Source: Legionella sp. 515359 (GTDB taxonomy: Bacteria; Pseudomonadota; Gammaproteobacteria; Legionellales; Legionellaceae). Taken from it: a DNA stretch of 53,244 nt. Shown here in pieces: positions 45,909-53,244 of the stretch. Each line of letters begins with the position of its first letter. Within the stretch, counting starts at the first letter, position 1. The notes beneath the pieces are model-generated. The model was given only the letters and a program-made list of their open reading frames with translations, was not told the DNA's origin and made no database searches. The position numbers and the translations under genes were made by a program. The stretch spans positions 1-53,244 of the forward strand of contig JAPCYN010000023.1 in NCBI GenBank assembly GCA_025941565.1, read 5' to 3'.

Positions 45909-46976
45909 CTAATAACTAATATGTTTTATTATTTTTACAGCACGCTTGTCACTTGCAGTCCCTTGAGTTGCAGTAAAACCTGGAGTCCCTTCAACATCTA
46001 AAGTAACTACATCTTTCATTTCCATAGGTATAAAATCACCTGCTTGCCATGACATCACTGCCCCCAGAGTGCTTTTTGACTCTGCCATTACAGAACTCAC
46101 CATTAACTCGACATCCATTAATTCTTCTTTTAGTGATTTAACCCAGTTCGGATCAATCTCATCTTCTGGACGAGAAGCACCAAGCTCCAATTGCTCTTTG
46201 ATTGGTTCGACCATGGAATAAGGCAAAATGAAATAGAAAATACCTACCTCTTTGCCAAAGTCCATTGAAAAGCGAGCTGCCAATAGCATTTCTTCAGGCT
46301 CTGCTATATTGACCAACTGTGGATTTGTTTCATCATTAAATTTGGTCATATCAAGCTGAATAATTGGCTTCCAGGCCTGGGTAAGATTGGCAATAAGCTT
46401 TTTCGTAATCACATCCATCACACGCAATTCAGTTGCCGTAAAATCCGTTCTATCTTTTTGTGCAAAGAATTGGGAACTGCCACCAAAGTAATAATCGACG
46501 AGATCATAGACAAAAGTACTATCAAAAAGAATAATGCCTTTGCCCCGTAACGGTTTGAATTTAAAAATACTCATTAAACTTGGATTAGGCAAGCTCTCCA
46601 TAAAATCGCGATGTTTTATAATCAGCAACGGATCTTGCTTAATCTCAAAATCCTTGGCAGTTACATTATAAATATCTGATGCAAATAAGCGCACTGCACG
46701 ATCATAAATTCTGTCTAATACGGGCAACTTACCTTTAACAATACGTTCCTGAGCCGTAAAGTTAAGTGTCTTTACATCATTTTCTTTTCTTATTTCAACT
46801 GTCTCAAATACCGCATCGGCTACTTGCTTTTTATTCCCTTTTGCTTTTTTCTGATCGGATTTTCCTCGCGTAGCTGTTTGATCTTCTGATTCGTGATGTT
46901 CTTCTCCAGAAGACTCACCAACAGTCTTTAGCAGCGCATCTATTTCTTCTTGTGATAAAACGTTTTTATCAACCAT
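45909..46976 (-). CDS. fliM: flagellar motor switch protein FliM
   Basis: C-ring protein that binds CheY-P and FliG, 355 residues. The N-terminal CheY-binding motif NVLSQEEIDALL is present. A longer than usual charged linker (about 18-60, rich in Lys/Glu/His) follows. The CheC-like middle domain has RIYDRAVRLFASDIYN, GKGIILFDSTFVYDLVDYYFGG and IPYS-type IGIFYFILPYSMVEPI. The C-terminal SpoA domain completes it. It is the first gene of the fliM-N-O-P-Q-R-flhB-flhA operon, with a sigma-54 promoter upstream. Confidence 0.96.
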   Translation of the reverse strand: MVDKNVLSQEEIDALLKTVGESSGEEHHESEDQTATRGKSDQKKAKGNKKQVADAVFETVEIRKENDVKTLNFTAQERIVKGKLPVLDRIYDRAVRLFASDIYNVTAKDFEIKQDPLLIIKHRDFMESLPNPSLMSIFKFKPLRGKGIILFDSTFVYDLVDYYFGGSSQFFAQKDRTDFTATELRVMDVITKKLIANLTQAWKPIIQLDMTKFNDETNPQLVNIAEPEEMLLAARFSMDFGKEVGIFYFILPYSMVEPIKEQLELGASRPEDEIDPNWVKSLKEELMDVELMVSSVMAESKSTLGAVMSWQAGDFIPMEMKDVVTLDVEGTPGFTATQGTASDKRAVKIIKHISY

Positions 46977-47060
46977 ATCAGCAGTCCATACTAATTCTTA
47001 GACTTGAATTCACTCATTAAATTCAAGTAGATACCATAATTTTTCTATTGAATAGCCTTA

Positions 47061-47076
47061 TGCAAACTATATGCCA
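47061..47076 (-). promoter_or_regulatory. sigma-54 (-24/-12) promoter of the fliM operon
   Basis: On the minus strand the site reads TGGCATATAGTTTGCA. The GG and GC dinucleotides are separated by exactly ten bases, matching TGGCACG-N4-TTGCW except at two positions. It lies about 85 bases upstream of the fliM ATG. RpoN with the activator FleQ is the known driver of class II flagellar genes in this group. Confidence 0.8.
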
Positions 47077-47125
47077 TTTATAAAAATCTCATTATGGAAA
47101 ACATGTTATCTGAATTATGCGGGGT

Positions 47126-47158
47126 GTAACCTGGGTTGTGTTGCTGCACCCAAGTTAC
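47126..47158. terminator. short repeat-type hairpin between fliM and the Cys-rich gene
   Basis: GTAACCTGGGT (47126-47136) pairs with ACCCAAGTTAC (47148-47158) with one mismatch. It could end the minus-strand Cys-rich gene's transcript before the fliM promoter. Confidence 0.55.
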
Positions 47159-47250
47159 AAAGTGTTGTATGGTTCGCATTTAATTTGACAGTCAAAAAAT
47201 CATCTGCCAATCATTTGACAAGATCTGAAAATGAATAAGCAAAGACACTC

Positions 47251-47481
47251 TTACTCATTAGTCTGTTGCTGACATTTTGCCTGTGCCATTTTTCGACAAT
47301 TGTCCTGGCAATCAATTTGATCTGAATTCAGACATTGCGAATTAATACAATCTTGAGCTGTATTATGAAGACACTGTGTACTGTCGTATTTTTGTGCCCC
47401 TATACTGTCCGAAGGAATGTCTGCTGCAAAAACTGAAAGTGAAAAAAGAAAGCCCAAAAAGATTAAAATAGTTTTCATCAT
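47251..47481 (-). CDS. small secreted Cys-rich protein
   Basis: A 76-residue exported protein. The signal peptide (about 1-19) ends VFA-A. The mature part of about 55 residues has six Cys in CLHN, DCIN, QCLN, DCQD, NCRK and KCQQ, suggesting three disulfides or a metal-binding role. AGGAATT lies before two adjacent ATG codons. No family is recognised. It is divergent from the DprE1-like gene. Confidence 0.65.
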   Translation of the reverse strand: MMKTILIFLGFLFSLSVFAADIPSDSIGAQKYDSTQCLHNTAQDCINSQCLNSDQIDCQDNCRKMAQAKCQQQTNE

Positions 47482-47550
47482 AATTCCTTTTAAATATGTT
47501 TCTAAATGAATTATAGTCTTAAATATTAAAAATAATTAAAAAACACACAA

Positions 47551-48840
47551 ATGCACAGCAAAACAAAAACACTCACTAATTTTAGCCGTGCCCAATTTAG
47601 CCAGTCACTTTGTTTACGTCCAGATAATGAAGAGCAACTTGCTGATTATCTTGTCCACAACTCCCAACAGAACTTACTCGTACGCGGCTCGGGATTAAGC
47701 TACAACGACAGTTGTTTTAATACTGATGGTTTGATTATCGACAGTGAACGCCTGAATCATTTCATCAGTTTTGATCGTGAAACCGGTATTGTACTCTGTC
47801 AGGGAGGGGTATCGCTTAAAGATTTATTTTTAGTACATCCTGATTTCATTCCTCCTGTTCTTCCAGGCACAGTTCACGCTACAGTTGCGGGCGGAATCGC
47901 TCACGATGTGCATGGAAAAAACAATCATCAAGAGGGAAGTTTTGGCCACCATCTCATTGAATTTGATTTACTGATTGGAGATAAAAAATTTCATTGCAGC
48001 CGTAATGAAAACAGTGACTTATTTCATGCCACAATTGCAGGTTTAGGCCTTACCGGCGTTATTACCCGTGCGGCGATCCGTCTTAAAAAGGCTCCTCGTT
48101 TTGTTCAGGCAAAGCATAAACAATTTGAATCCATCCAAGCATTAACTGAATGTATGGTAACCGAGGGCATCGGTCATGATTATCAAGTAGCCTGGCTTGA
48201 TCTACTTAATCCTGTTCCGCGTGCCATTTTTTCTGTAGCAGATTACTGTGAGCCTTTCGACGATAAAAAATTAAAGATCCGTACGGTACCTAAAATTCCC
48301 TTTTCTTTAATCAAGTCATGGAGCATGAAATTATACAATCAGCATTTTTTTAACAGTAAAAAAGGACAAGAAAAACAGTCACTTGTGCAATTTAATAATC
48401 CACTTGATAAGCTCATGCATTGGAACAGACTTTATGGTCCTAAAGGATTAATTCAATTCCAGGCCGTATTTAGTATGGAGCATGCTCCCGCTACTTTGGA
48501 TCGATTGGTACAATTGATGCGAACGTATAAAGCAACACCTGCTCTTGCTGTACTCAAGCTTTTTACACAATCAGGAGAAGGTTTACTTTCCTTTTGTAAA
48601 CCCGGATTTACCCTGGCGGTTGATTTTATTCATAATGCACAAGCGAAACAGACCCTATACGCCATGAATCAATTAATCACTGAACTCAATGGTCGAGTTT
48701 ATTTAGCCAAGGATTTTCTTTTGAATGAAGAGCACTATCAAAAGATGTATGAGAAGCATGAACAATTCTCTCAAATTCTTGAGCGCCATGCATGTACACA
48801 GAGCTCTGATCTGGCAAAACGGTTAGGGATAAAGAAATGA
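47551..48840 (+). CDS. FAD-linked oxidoreductase, DprE1-like
   Basis: A 429-residue member of the FAD-binding type-4 (VAO/DprE1) family. The FAD domain (about 20-185) has LLVRGSGLSYNDSCF (pyrophosphate binding), LCQGGVSLKDLF, PPVLPGTVHATVAGGIAHDVHGKNNHQEGSFGHH and GLGLTGVITRAAIRL. The C-terminal substrate domain ends FLLNEEHYQKMYEKHEQF. DprE1 oxidises the ribose of polyprenyl-phospho-ribose with a partner reductase; the next gene is such a partner. The usual third gene (UbiA-like transferase) is not here. No clear Shine-Dalgarno site precedes the ATG. It overlaps the SDR gene by four bases. Confidence 0.85.
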   Translation: MHSKTKTLTNFSRAQFSQSLCLRPDNEEQLADYLVHNSQQNLLVRGSGLSYNDSCFNTDGLIIDSERLNHFISFDRETGIVLCQGGVSLKDLFLVHPDFIPPVLPGTVHATVAGGIAHDVHGKNNHQEGSFGHHLIEFDLLIGDKKFHCSRNENSDLFHATIAGLGLTGVITRAAIRLKKAPRFVQAKHKQFESIQALTECMVTEGIGHDYQVAWLDLLNPVPRAIFSVADYCEPFDDKKLKIRTVPKIPFSLIKSWSMKLYNQHFFNSKKGQEKQSLVQFNNPLDKLMHWNRLYGPKGLIQFQAVFSMEHAPATLDRLVQLMRTYKATPALAVLKLFTQSGEGLLSFCKPGFTLAVDFIHNAQAKQTLYAMNQLITELNGRVYLAKDFLLNEEHYQKMYEKHEQFSQILERHACTQSSDLAKRLGIKK

Positions 48841-49559
48841 CACAAAGAACATGGGTTATGCTTGGTGCAACCTCCATCATTGCAGAAAAATTTGCACACA
48901 TTGCTGCCCAATCAGGACATCAATTACTTTTAGTAGGACGCCAGCAAACGCAACTGAATATGATTGCAAATGATATCAAACTTAGATATCAAGTCCGTTG
49001 CGATGTACTGGTTATCGATTTGATTGAGCACGTTAATGATCTGCTTGCTGTGTTTAAAGCAGAAAATCGCGAACTGGATTTGTTTATTGCTCACAGCGAC
49101 TTTACCGATAATGATCATTTGCATGCTGAAACAATTTCTAACCTCATTAAAGTGAATATTTTGACCACTACTCTAGTGATCCACGCCTACTTAAATCGTC
49201 AGCAAAAGGAATATAATTTACTGTATCTAAGTTCTGTTGCTGCATGTCGAGGGCGAGCAAAAAACAGTCTTTATGGAGCAAGTAAAGCAAGCATTGAAAT
49301 TTACCTCCAGGGCTTACAACAATCCGCTAGCAACAATCAGCACATTACCATTGCTCGCTTGGGGTTTATTGACACCAAACAAACTTATGGCTTACCCGGA
49401 ATTTTTTACGCAGCACCACCAAACTCTTGCGCAAAAGCGTGCTGGAAGGCATTAAAACATAGGAAAAGGATGTTCTATTATCCTTTTTTTTGGCGAATAA
49501 TTATGGCGATAATTACCCGATTGCCATTCTTTCTTTACAAGAAAATGGGCAAGGTTTGA
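48837..49559 (+). CDS. short-chain dehydrogenase/reductase, DprE2-like
   Basis: A 240-residue SDR-family reductase. The nucleotide motif is LGATSIIAEKFA (GATSxIA type, as in DprE2), then LVGR for cofactor choice. The catalytic YGASK tetrad supplies Tyr and Lys, with Ser in LLYLSSVAA upstream. A membrane-associating hydrophobic C-terminus (FFWRIIMAIITRLPFFLY) follows. Its ATGA overlap with the DprE1-like gene indicates the two work together in a two-step epimerisation of a lipid-linked sugar or related substrate. A short hairpin terminates the pair. Confidence 0.85.
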   Translation: MTQRTWVMLGATSIIAEKFAHIAAQSGHQLLLVGRQQTQLNMIANDIKLRYQVRCDVLVIDLIEHVNDLLAVFKAENRELDLFIAHSDFTDNDHLHAETISNLIKVNILTTTLVIHAYLNRQQKEYNLLYLSSVAACRGRAKNSLYGASKASIEIYLQGLQQSASNNQHITIARLGFIDTKQTYGLPGIFYAAPPNSCAKACWKALKHRKRMFYYPFFWRIIMAIITRLPFFLYKKMGKV

Positions 49560-49593
49560 GATCGCAGTGATTACCCTCCGTAAAGTCATACAG

Positions 49594-49614
49594 CCCAGTG
49601 TAACCTGGGGTTTT
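49594..49614 (+). terminator. short terminator after the DprE1/DprE2-like pair
   Basis: CCCAG (49594-49598) pairs with CTGGG (49605-49609), followed by GTTTTC. It is a reduced form of the dispersed repeat. Confidence 0.5.
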
Positions 49615-49653
49615 CACAGTAATTTGTGCTGCATCACATTGTACCTAATTCAT

Positions 49654-49851
49654 TTACTTCAAGATTTTAATCACTGGTAAAATTGTTTTTATCAAACCAA
49701 AAAATTGTAAAATATAGATAACCAGAATAATGAGTACCAATACATTTAAGAGGCTTTTAATTGTGGGTGGCATAGGGATAAAAGCATTTATCAGCCATAA
49801 AGCAACCCCAAAAACAATAATTAGGGCAAGTAAATTCAGTAGATCAGTCAT
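49654..49851 (-). CDS. small membrane protein, Thivi_2564-like
   Basis: A 65-residue, almost wholly hydrophobic protein with two membrane helices (about 5-25 and 34-58). The INAFIPMPPTIKSLLNVLV loop and helix resemble the Thivi_2564 family of small gammaproteobacterial membrane proteins. AGGATAG lies before the ATG. No function is known. Confidence 0.7.
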   Translation of the reverse strand: MTDLLNLLALIIVFGVALWLINAFIPMPPTIKSLLNVLVLIILVIYILQFFGLIKTILPVIKILK

Positions 49852-49946
49852 GACTATCCTTATTATCGATGAATCCTGTTTAAAATTATAGCAGATTTAC
49901 AAATACTTAGAGGGGCTTTTGATACACCATCGGAAAATGAAATTTT

Positions 49947-50018
49947 GTAGCCTGAGTGCAGCGCAGCTTAGGGATCTGAACTCTTATTAAACCGGGTTCC
50001 ACTACCCTGCACCAGACG
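49947..50018. repeat. copy of the dispersed palindromic repeat upstream of the mscL 3' end
   Basis: GTAGCCTGAGTGCAGCGCAG at 49947 is one of the best left ends in the window. The right side (AACCGGGTTCCACTACCCTG) is partly decayed. Confidence 0.65.
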
Positions 50019-50069
50019 ACCAAGACTGCTTTAAATCAAATCAGTAAAAGTAATTTGAAACTTTCTAAC

Positions 50070-50465
50070 TCAACTCTTATTCGTGGTGTGTGCTTTTTCT
50101 TCTCTCAATAAATCACGAATTTCAGCTAATAAAGTTTCTTCTCTTGTTGGTGGCGTGTCTTTCTTTTCTTCCTTTTTTCTTAACCAGGAAATTCCTTTAA
50201 TTGCTACAAAAATTGAGAATGAAATGATAGTAAAATCAATCACTGACTGGAGAAATTCACCCCACTTAACAATCGCATCACCTACAGTAAACGTTTTACT
50301 TGCGACATTGACTCCCCCCAATAGTAAGCCAATTAAAGGCATGACAATACCGCTAACAAGTGAGCTAATAATTTTACCAAATGCGGCGCCAATAACCACG
50401 GCAACCGAAAGATCAATCACATTTCCTTTGATGGCAAATTGCTTAAATTCTTGTAAAAAACTCAT
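50070..50465 (-). CDS. mscL: large-conductance mechanosensitive channel MscL
   Basis: Pentameric osmotic safety valve of 131 residues. The N-terminal FLQEFKQFAIKGNVIDLSVAVVIGAAFGKIISSLV is characteristic, covering the amphipathic S1 helix and the pore-lining TM1. TM2 lies near 70-95 (FTIISFSIFVAIKGISWL), followed by the charged cytoplasmic bundle. AAGGAG is six bases from the ATG. It is transcribed alone. Confidence 0.96.
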   Translation of the reverse strand: MSFLQEFKQFAIKGNVIDLSVAVVIGAAFGKIISSLVSGIVMPLIGLLLGGVNVASKTFTVGDAIVKWGEFLQSVIDFTIISFSIFVAIKGISWLRKKEEKKDTPPTREETLLAEIRDLLREEKAHTTNKS

Positions 50466-50500
50466 ATCATCTCCTTATGTATATTTTCGTTTACAAAGAT

Positions 50501-50528
50501 GTAGCCTGGTGGAGAAAATCCAGGCTAC
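50501..50528. terminator. perfect short repeat-type hairpin between alaS and mscL
   Basis: GTAGCCTGG (50501-50509) pairs perfectly with CCAGGCTAC (50520-50528). ATCTTTGT follows on the minus strand. It lies 12 bases beyond the alaS stop. Confidence 0.7.
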
Positions 50529-50539
50529 CTGGATATCAT

Positions 50540-53122
50540 TTACGAATGACGCACCATTTCTCTAATTTCTTCTATCTTTTTCTCCAAATCAGGCGGCACA
50601 ACCCCTCCTCCCTGGGCCATATCATCACGACCACCACCTTTTCCACAGAGATGCCTTACCAAAGTGGCTGCAGTAGGGGCATTCCCTAAAATATTTTTAC
50701 TCACCCCGGCAATTACATTCATTTTATTTTGGTCCACCGTAAATAAAACGATTACAGCCGAATCAAGTCTGGATTTCAGTTGATCCATGGTAGTACGCAG
50801 GGCTTGGCTGTCTGCTCCTTCCAATTGTTTCACAAGCAAACTGATGCCGTTGATTTTTTCTACTTCATTTGCCAGATCGGCACCTGATTTTTGTGCTTTC
50901 TCACTTTGTAATTTGGCAATTTCCTTTTCCAGTCCTTTATTTTCAGTGATAAACTGTGCAACTTTATCCGGTAAATTATTTGTTGTGGTTTTTAACAAAG
51001 ACGCTAATTCGCTCAACAGGAATTGTTGTTCATTAACCCAGGCCAATGCATAACGACCCGTCACCATCTCGATACGTCTCACCCCGCTGGCAATCCCGTA
51101 TTCTGCAATGATTTTAAACAACCCGATATCCCCTGTCCTTCGCGCATGAGTCCCACCACAAAACTCTTTAGAAAATGTCCCCATGGATAATACACGCACC
51201 TCATCTGCATATTTTTCTCCAAAAAGAGCAACGGCACCACTTTTTTTAGCAGATTCAATATCCATAACTCGGGTTACAACTTCATGATTAGCGCGAATTT
51301 GATCATTAACTAACAATTCAATTTCTTGTATTTGCTCTGCAGTCAATGATTCAAAATGAGAAAAGTCAAATCGCGCACGCTCCGCATCAACCAATGAGCC
51401 TTTTTGCTGAACTTGTGGTCCAATTACTGTTTTTAAAGCAGCATGCAATAAATGAGTGGCTGTATGATTTAAACGAATTGCTTCTCGACGCTGGTTATCT
51501 ATTTGCGCTTTAACTAATTGATCTAAAGTTGCAGTGCCCTCTACCATCTCGCCATAATGTACTATAGCTTGACCTCTTTTTTGCGTATCATCGACACGAA
51601 AACAAAAGCCCGTGCTTGTCAATAGACCCTTATCACCTACTTGACCGCCACTTTCTGCGTAAAAAGGCGTGTGATCGAGCACAACAGCTCCTTTCATGCC
51701 TTGGCTCAAGGTTTGTACTTCGCTTCCCTCTAGAAGCAAGGCAATAATTTTTGCTTCTGTTTCCTCTTTTTCATACCCATGAAAATCGGATTGGTAATCC
51801 AATTGAGTGTTGGCACTATAATCGACGCTGAATTGACTGGCCGCCTGAGATTGCTCTCGTTGCTGTTGCATTAATTGATTAAAACCCTCCATATCAACAT
51901 AGAGTCCTTGCTCTCGAGCAATATCAGCAGTCAAATCAACAGGAAAGCCATAAGTATCATAAAGCTTAAATGCGATTTCACCAGAGATTTCGTGACCTCC
52001 AAGAGAGTGCATTTGCTCTTGTAATAGACGCAGTCCCTGATCCAGGGTACGTGCAAATTGATTTTCTTCTTGATTAAGGATTTTTTCTATATGGGCTTTA
52101 GATTGTATCAACTTAGGATAAGCATCACCCATTACTGTAATTAAAGGCTCTACTAATCGTGAAAAAAATGGTGTTGGCAAGCCTAACTTATTACCATGTC
52201 TTATCGCTCTTCTAATAATTCTTCTTAATACATATCCTCGTCCTTCATTACCAGGAATTACTCCATCGGCAATTAAAAAGGCACAAGAACGAATATGATC
52301 AGCAATGACCTTTAAAGAGGTATGATTTAAATGGGTAATATTTCCAAGTTTTGCTGTAGATTGAATTAAATACTGGAAAATATCCGTTTCATAATTGCTG
52401 TGCACGCCTTGAACTACTGCCGCGAGTCGCTCAAGTCCCATACCTGTATCTACCGAAGGTTTTGGTAAAGGATGCAGATTCCCATCTTTATCCCGATTAA
52501 ATTGCATGAATACCAGGTTCCAGATTTCGATATATCGATCCCCATCTTCATCAGGACTTCCAGGAGGACCACCGGGAATTTCCGGGCCATGATCATAAAA
52601 AATCTCAGTGCATGGACCACAAGGGCCAGTATCACCCATGGACCAAAAATTATCTTTTTCACCACAACGCGAGAATCGGGCAACTGAAACGTTCATTTCT
52701 TTTAGCCAAATATCTTCTGCTTCCTGATCTTCTTTATAAACAGTCACCCACAAACGCTCTTCAGGTAGATGCAACACTTGAGTTAAAAACTCCCAAGCAA
52801 ATTTTATTGCTTCTCGCTTGAAATAATCACCGAAACTAAAATTACCCAACATTTCAAAAAATGTATGGTGCCGTGCTGTATATCCCACATTCTCCAAATC
52901 ATTGTGTTTACCACCCGCACGCACACAACGTTGTGCAGTGACTGCCCGTTGATAAGAACGTGTTTCAAGTCCTAAAAATAAATCCTTAAATTGCACCATA
53001 CCCGCATTAGTAAACAATAAAGTAGGATCATTAGCAGGAATTAAAGAGCTGGATTCCACGAGTTGATGACCACGTTGTGTGAAATAATCAAAGAATGCTT
53101 TTCTAATTTCAGAACTTTTCAT
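50540..53122 (-). CDS. alaS: alanyl-tRNA synthetase
   Basis: Charges tRNA-Ala; 860 residues, close to the E. coli 876. Class II motifs are [13 protein letters not shown], the [19 protein letters not shown] block and the GLERLA motif. The editing domain has [11 protein letters not shown] (zinc ligands) and the [17 protein letters not shown] motif. The C-terminal oligomerisation domain includes a coiled coil near 720-760 and the final [12 protein letters not shown] glycine-rich motif. A weak GGTG precedes the ATG. recX/recA may lie to the right but are outside the window. Confidence 0.97.
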   Translation of the reverse strand: MKSSEIRKAFFDYFTQRGHQLVESSSLIPANDPTLLFTNAGMVQFKDLFLGLETRSYQRAVTAQRCVRAGGKHNDLENVGYTARHHTFFEMLGNFSFGDYFKREAIKFAWEFLTQVLHLPEERLWVTVYKEDQEAEDIWLKEMNVSVARFSRCGEKDNFWSMGDTGPCGPCTEIFYDHGPEIPGGPPGSPDEDGDRYIEIWNLVFMQFNRDKDGNLHPLPKPSVDTGMGLERLAAVVQGVHSNYETDIFQYLIQSTAKLGNITHLNHTSLKVIADHIRSCAFLIADGVIPGNEGRGYVLRRIIRRAIRHGNKLGLPTPFFSRLVEPLITVMGDAYPKLIQSKAHIEKILNQEENQFARTLDQGLRLLQEQMHSLGGHEISGEIAFKLYDTYGFPVDLTADIAREQGLYVDMEGFNQLMQQQREQSQAASQFSVDYSANTQLDYQSDFHGYEKEETEAKIIALLLEGSEVQTLSQGMKGAVVLDHTPFYAESGGQVGDKGLLTSTGFCFRVDDTQKRGQAIVHYGEMVEGTATLDQLVKAQIDNQRREAIRLNHTATHLLHAALKTVIGPQVQQKGSLVDAERARFDFSHFESLTAEQIQEIELLVNDQIRANHEVVTRVMDIESAKKSGAVALFGEKYADEVRVLSMGTFSKEFCGGTHARRTGDIGLFKIIAEYGIASGVRRIEMVTGRYALAWVNEQQFLLSELASLLKTTTNNLPDKVAQFITENKGLEKEIAKLQSEKAQKSGADLANEVEKINGISLLVKQLEGADSQALRTTMDQLKSRLDSAVIVLFTVDQNKMNVIAGVSKNILGNAPTAATLVRHLCGKGGGRDDMAQGGGVVPPDLEKKIEEIREMVRHS

Positions 53123-53164
53123 TTCGAATCAACACCAATTTGAGTTAATTTTAATCTTTTAATC

Positions 53165-53190
53165 GTAGCCTGGTTGCAGCGCCGCAGCTC
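53165..53190. repeat. truncated copy of the dispersed repeat
   Basis: GTAGCCTGGTTGCAGCGCCG at 53165 matches the left end of the family. No matching right arm is seen before the window ends. Confidence 0.5.
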
Positions 53191-53213
53191 TGCTTTTAAG
53201 TTAAGCAAAATTC

Positions 53214-53237
53214 CCTTCTCCCCAAAAGGGGAGAAGG
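53214..53237. repeat. perfect hairpin of a second repeat type at the window edge
   Basis: CCTTCTCCCC (53214-53223) and GGGGAGAAGG (53228-53237) form a perfect 10-bp stem with an AAAA loop, followed by TGCCCGT. The sequence differs from the GTAGCCTGG family and may continue beyond the window. Confidence 0.6.
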
Positions 53238-53244
53238 TGCCCGT

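Noticed and set aside
1-53244. CRISPR arrays, tRNA or rRNA genes, integrases and prophage genes
   Set aside because: None was found by reading both strands of the intergenic regions; regular spacer-repeat patterns and tRNA-like T-arm sequences are absent.

Overview
The window looks like a chromosomal segment of a flagellated Legionella species or a very close relative. Four observations support this. The DNA is AT-rich (roughly 38-40% GC by eye). An OmpR-type regulator/kinase pair resembling PmrA/PmrB lies beside ruvA-ruvC-yebC. The surE-nlpD-rpoS block and an isolated hmgA lie close by. Between 17 and 32 kb there is a group of orphan genes with eukaryote-like or Legionella-type architecture. 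The species cannot be named from sequence reading alone.

Layout. 0-5 kb holds housekeeping genes: a small membrane protein, folD, a small acidic protein, rlmJ-gloB and mltD. 5-7.8 kb is a compact unit, yciB-pmrA-pmrB. 7.9-9.8 kb is yebC-ruvC-ruvA on the minus strand. 10-16.4 kb holds hmgA, then a minus-strand lipoprotein-surE-nlpD-rpoS group, then a malic enzyme gene and a chagasin-like protease inhibitor. 17-32.3 kb is the accessory stretch. It has two paralogous effector-like genes with F-box/ankyrin-like N-termini (17.2 and 30.9 kb), small and large multi-membrane proteins, and a 516-residue protein with a nuclear-localisation-like basic patch. It also has a TPR protein and a GC-rich secreted DUF1566-like protein. 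A two-gene unit pairs an endonuclease/exonuclease/phosphatase-fold protein carrying inositol 5-phosphatase-like motifs with an APH-type kinase-fold protein. Core genes (ETF-ubiquinone oxidoreductase and a divergent PdxH-like protein) are interspersed. 32.4-35.1 kb is prfB-lysS; prfB has a canonical +1 programmed frameshift. 35.3-47 kb is a large minus-strand flagellar block: fliM-N-O-P-Q-R-flhB-flhA, then flhF-fleN-fliA-motC-motD-DUF2802. A well-matched sigma-54 promoter lies upstream of fliM. 47.2-53.2 kb holds a Cys-rich secreted peptide, a DprE1/DprE2-like oxidoreductase pair, a small membrane protein, mscL and alaS.

A dispersed palindromic repeat runs through the intergenic spaces. Its core is GTAGCCTGGGTG(A/C)AGCGCAGCG and complement, and it occurs as full elements or as short hairpins acting as terminators. 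One half-copy appears to lie inside the coding sequence of the FliP signal region. Other structures are a 107-bp terminal-inverted-repeat element at about 26.8-26.9 kb, a 16-bp tandem duplication over the fliQ ribosome-binding site, and a 73%-GC, G-tract-rich patch inside one effector-like gene.

The most promising leads are the predicted phosphatase/kinase pair, the paralogous effector-like genes, and the repeat exapted into fliP. All functional statements are by motif and context; no database search was possible.
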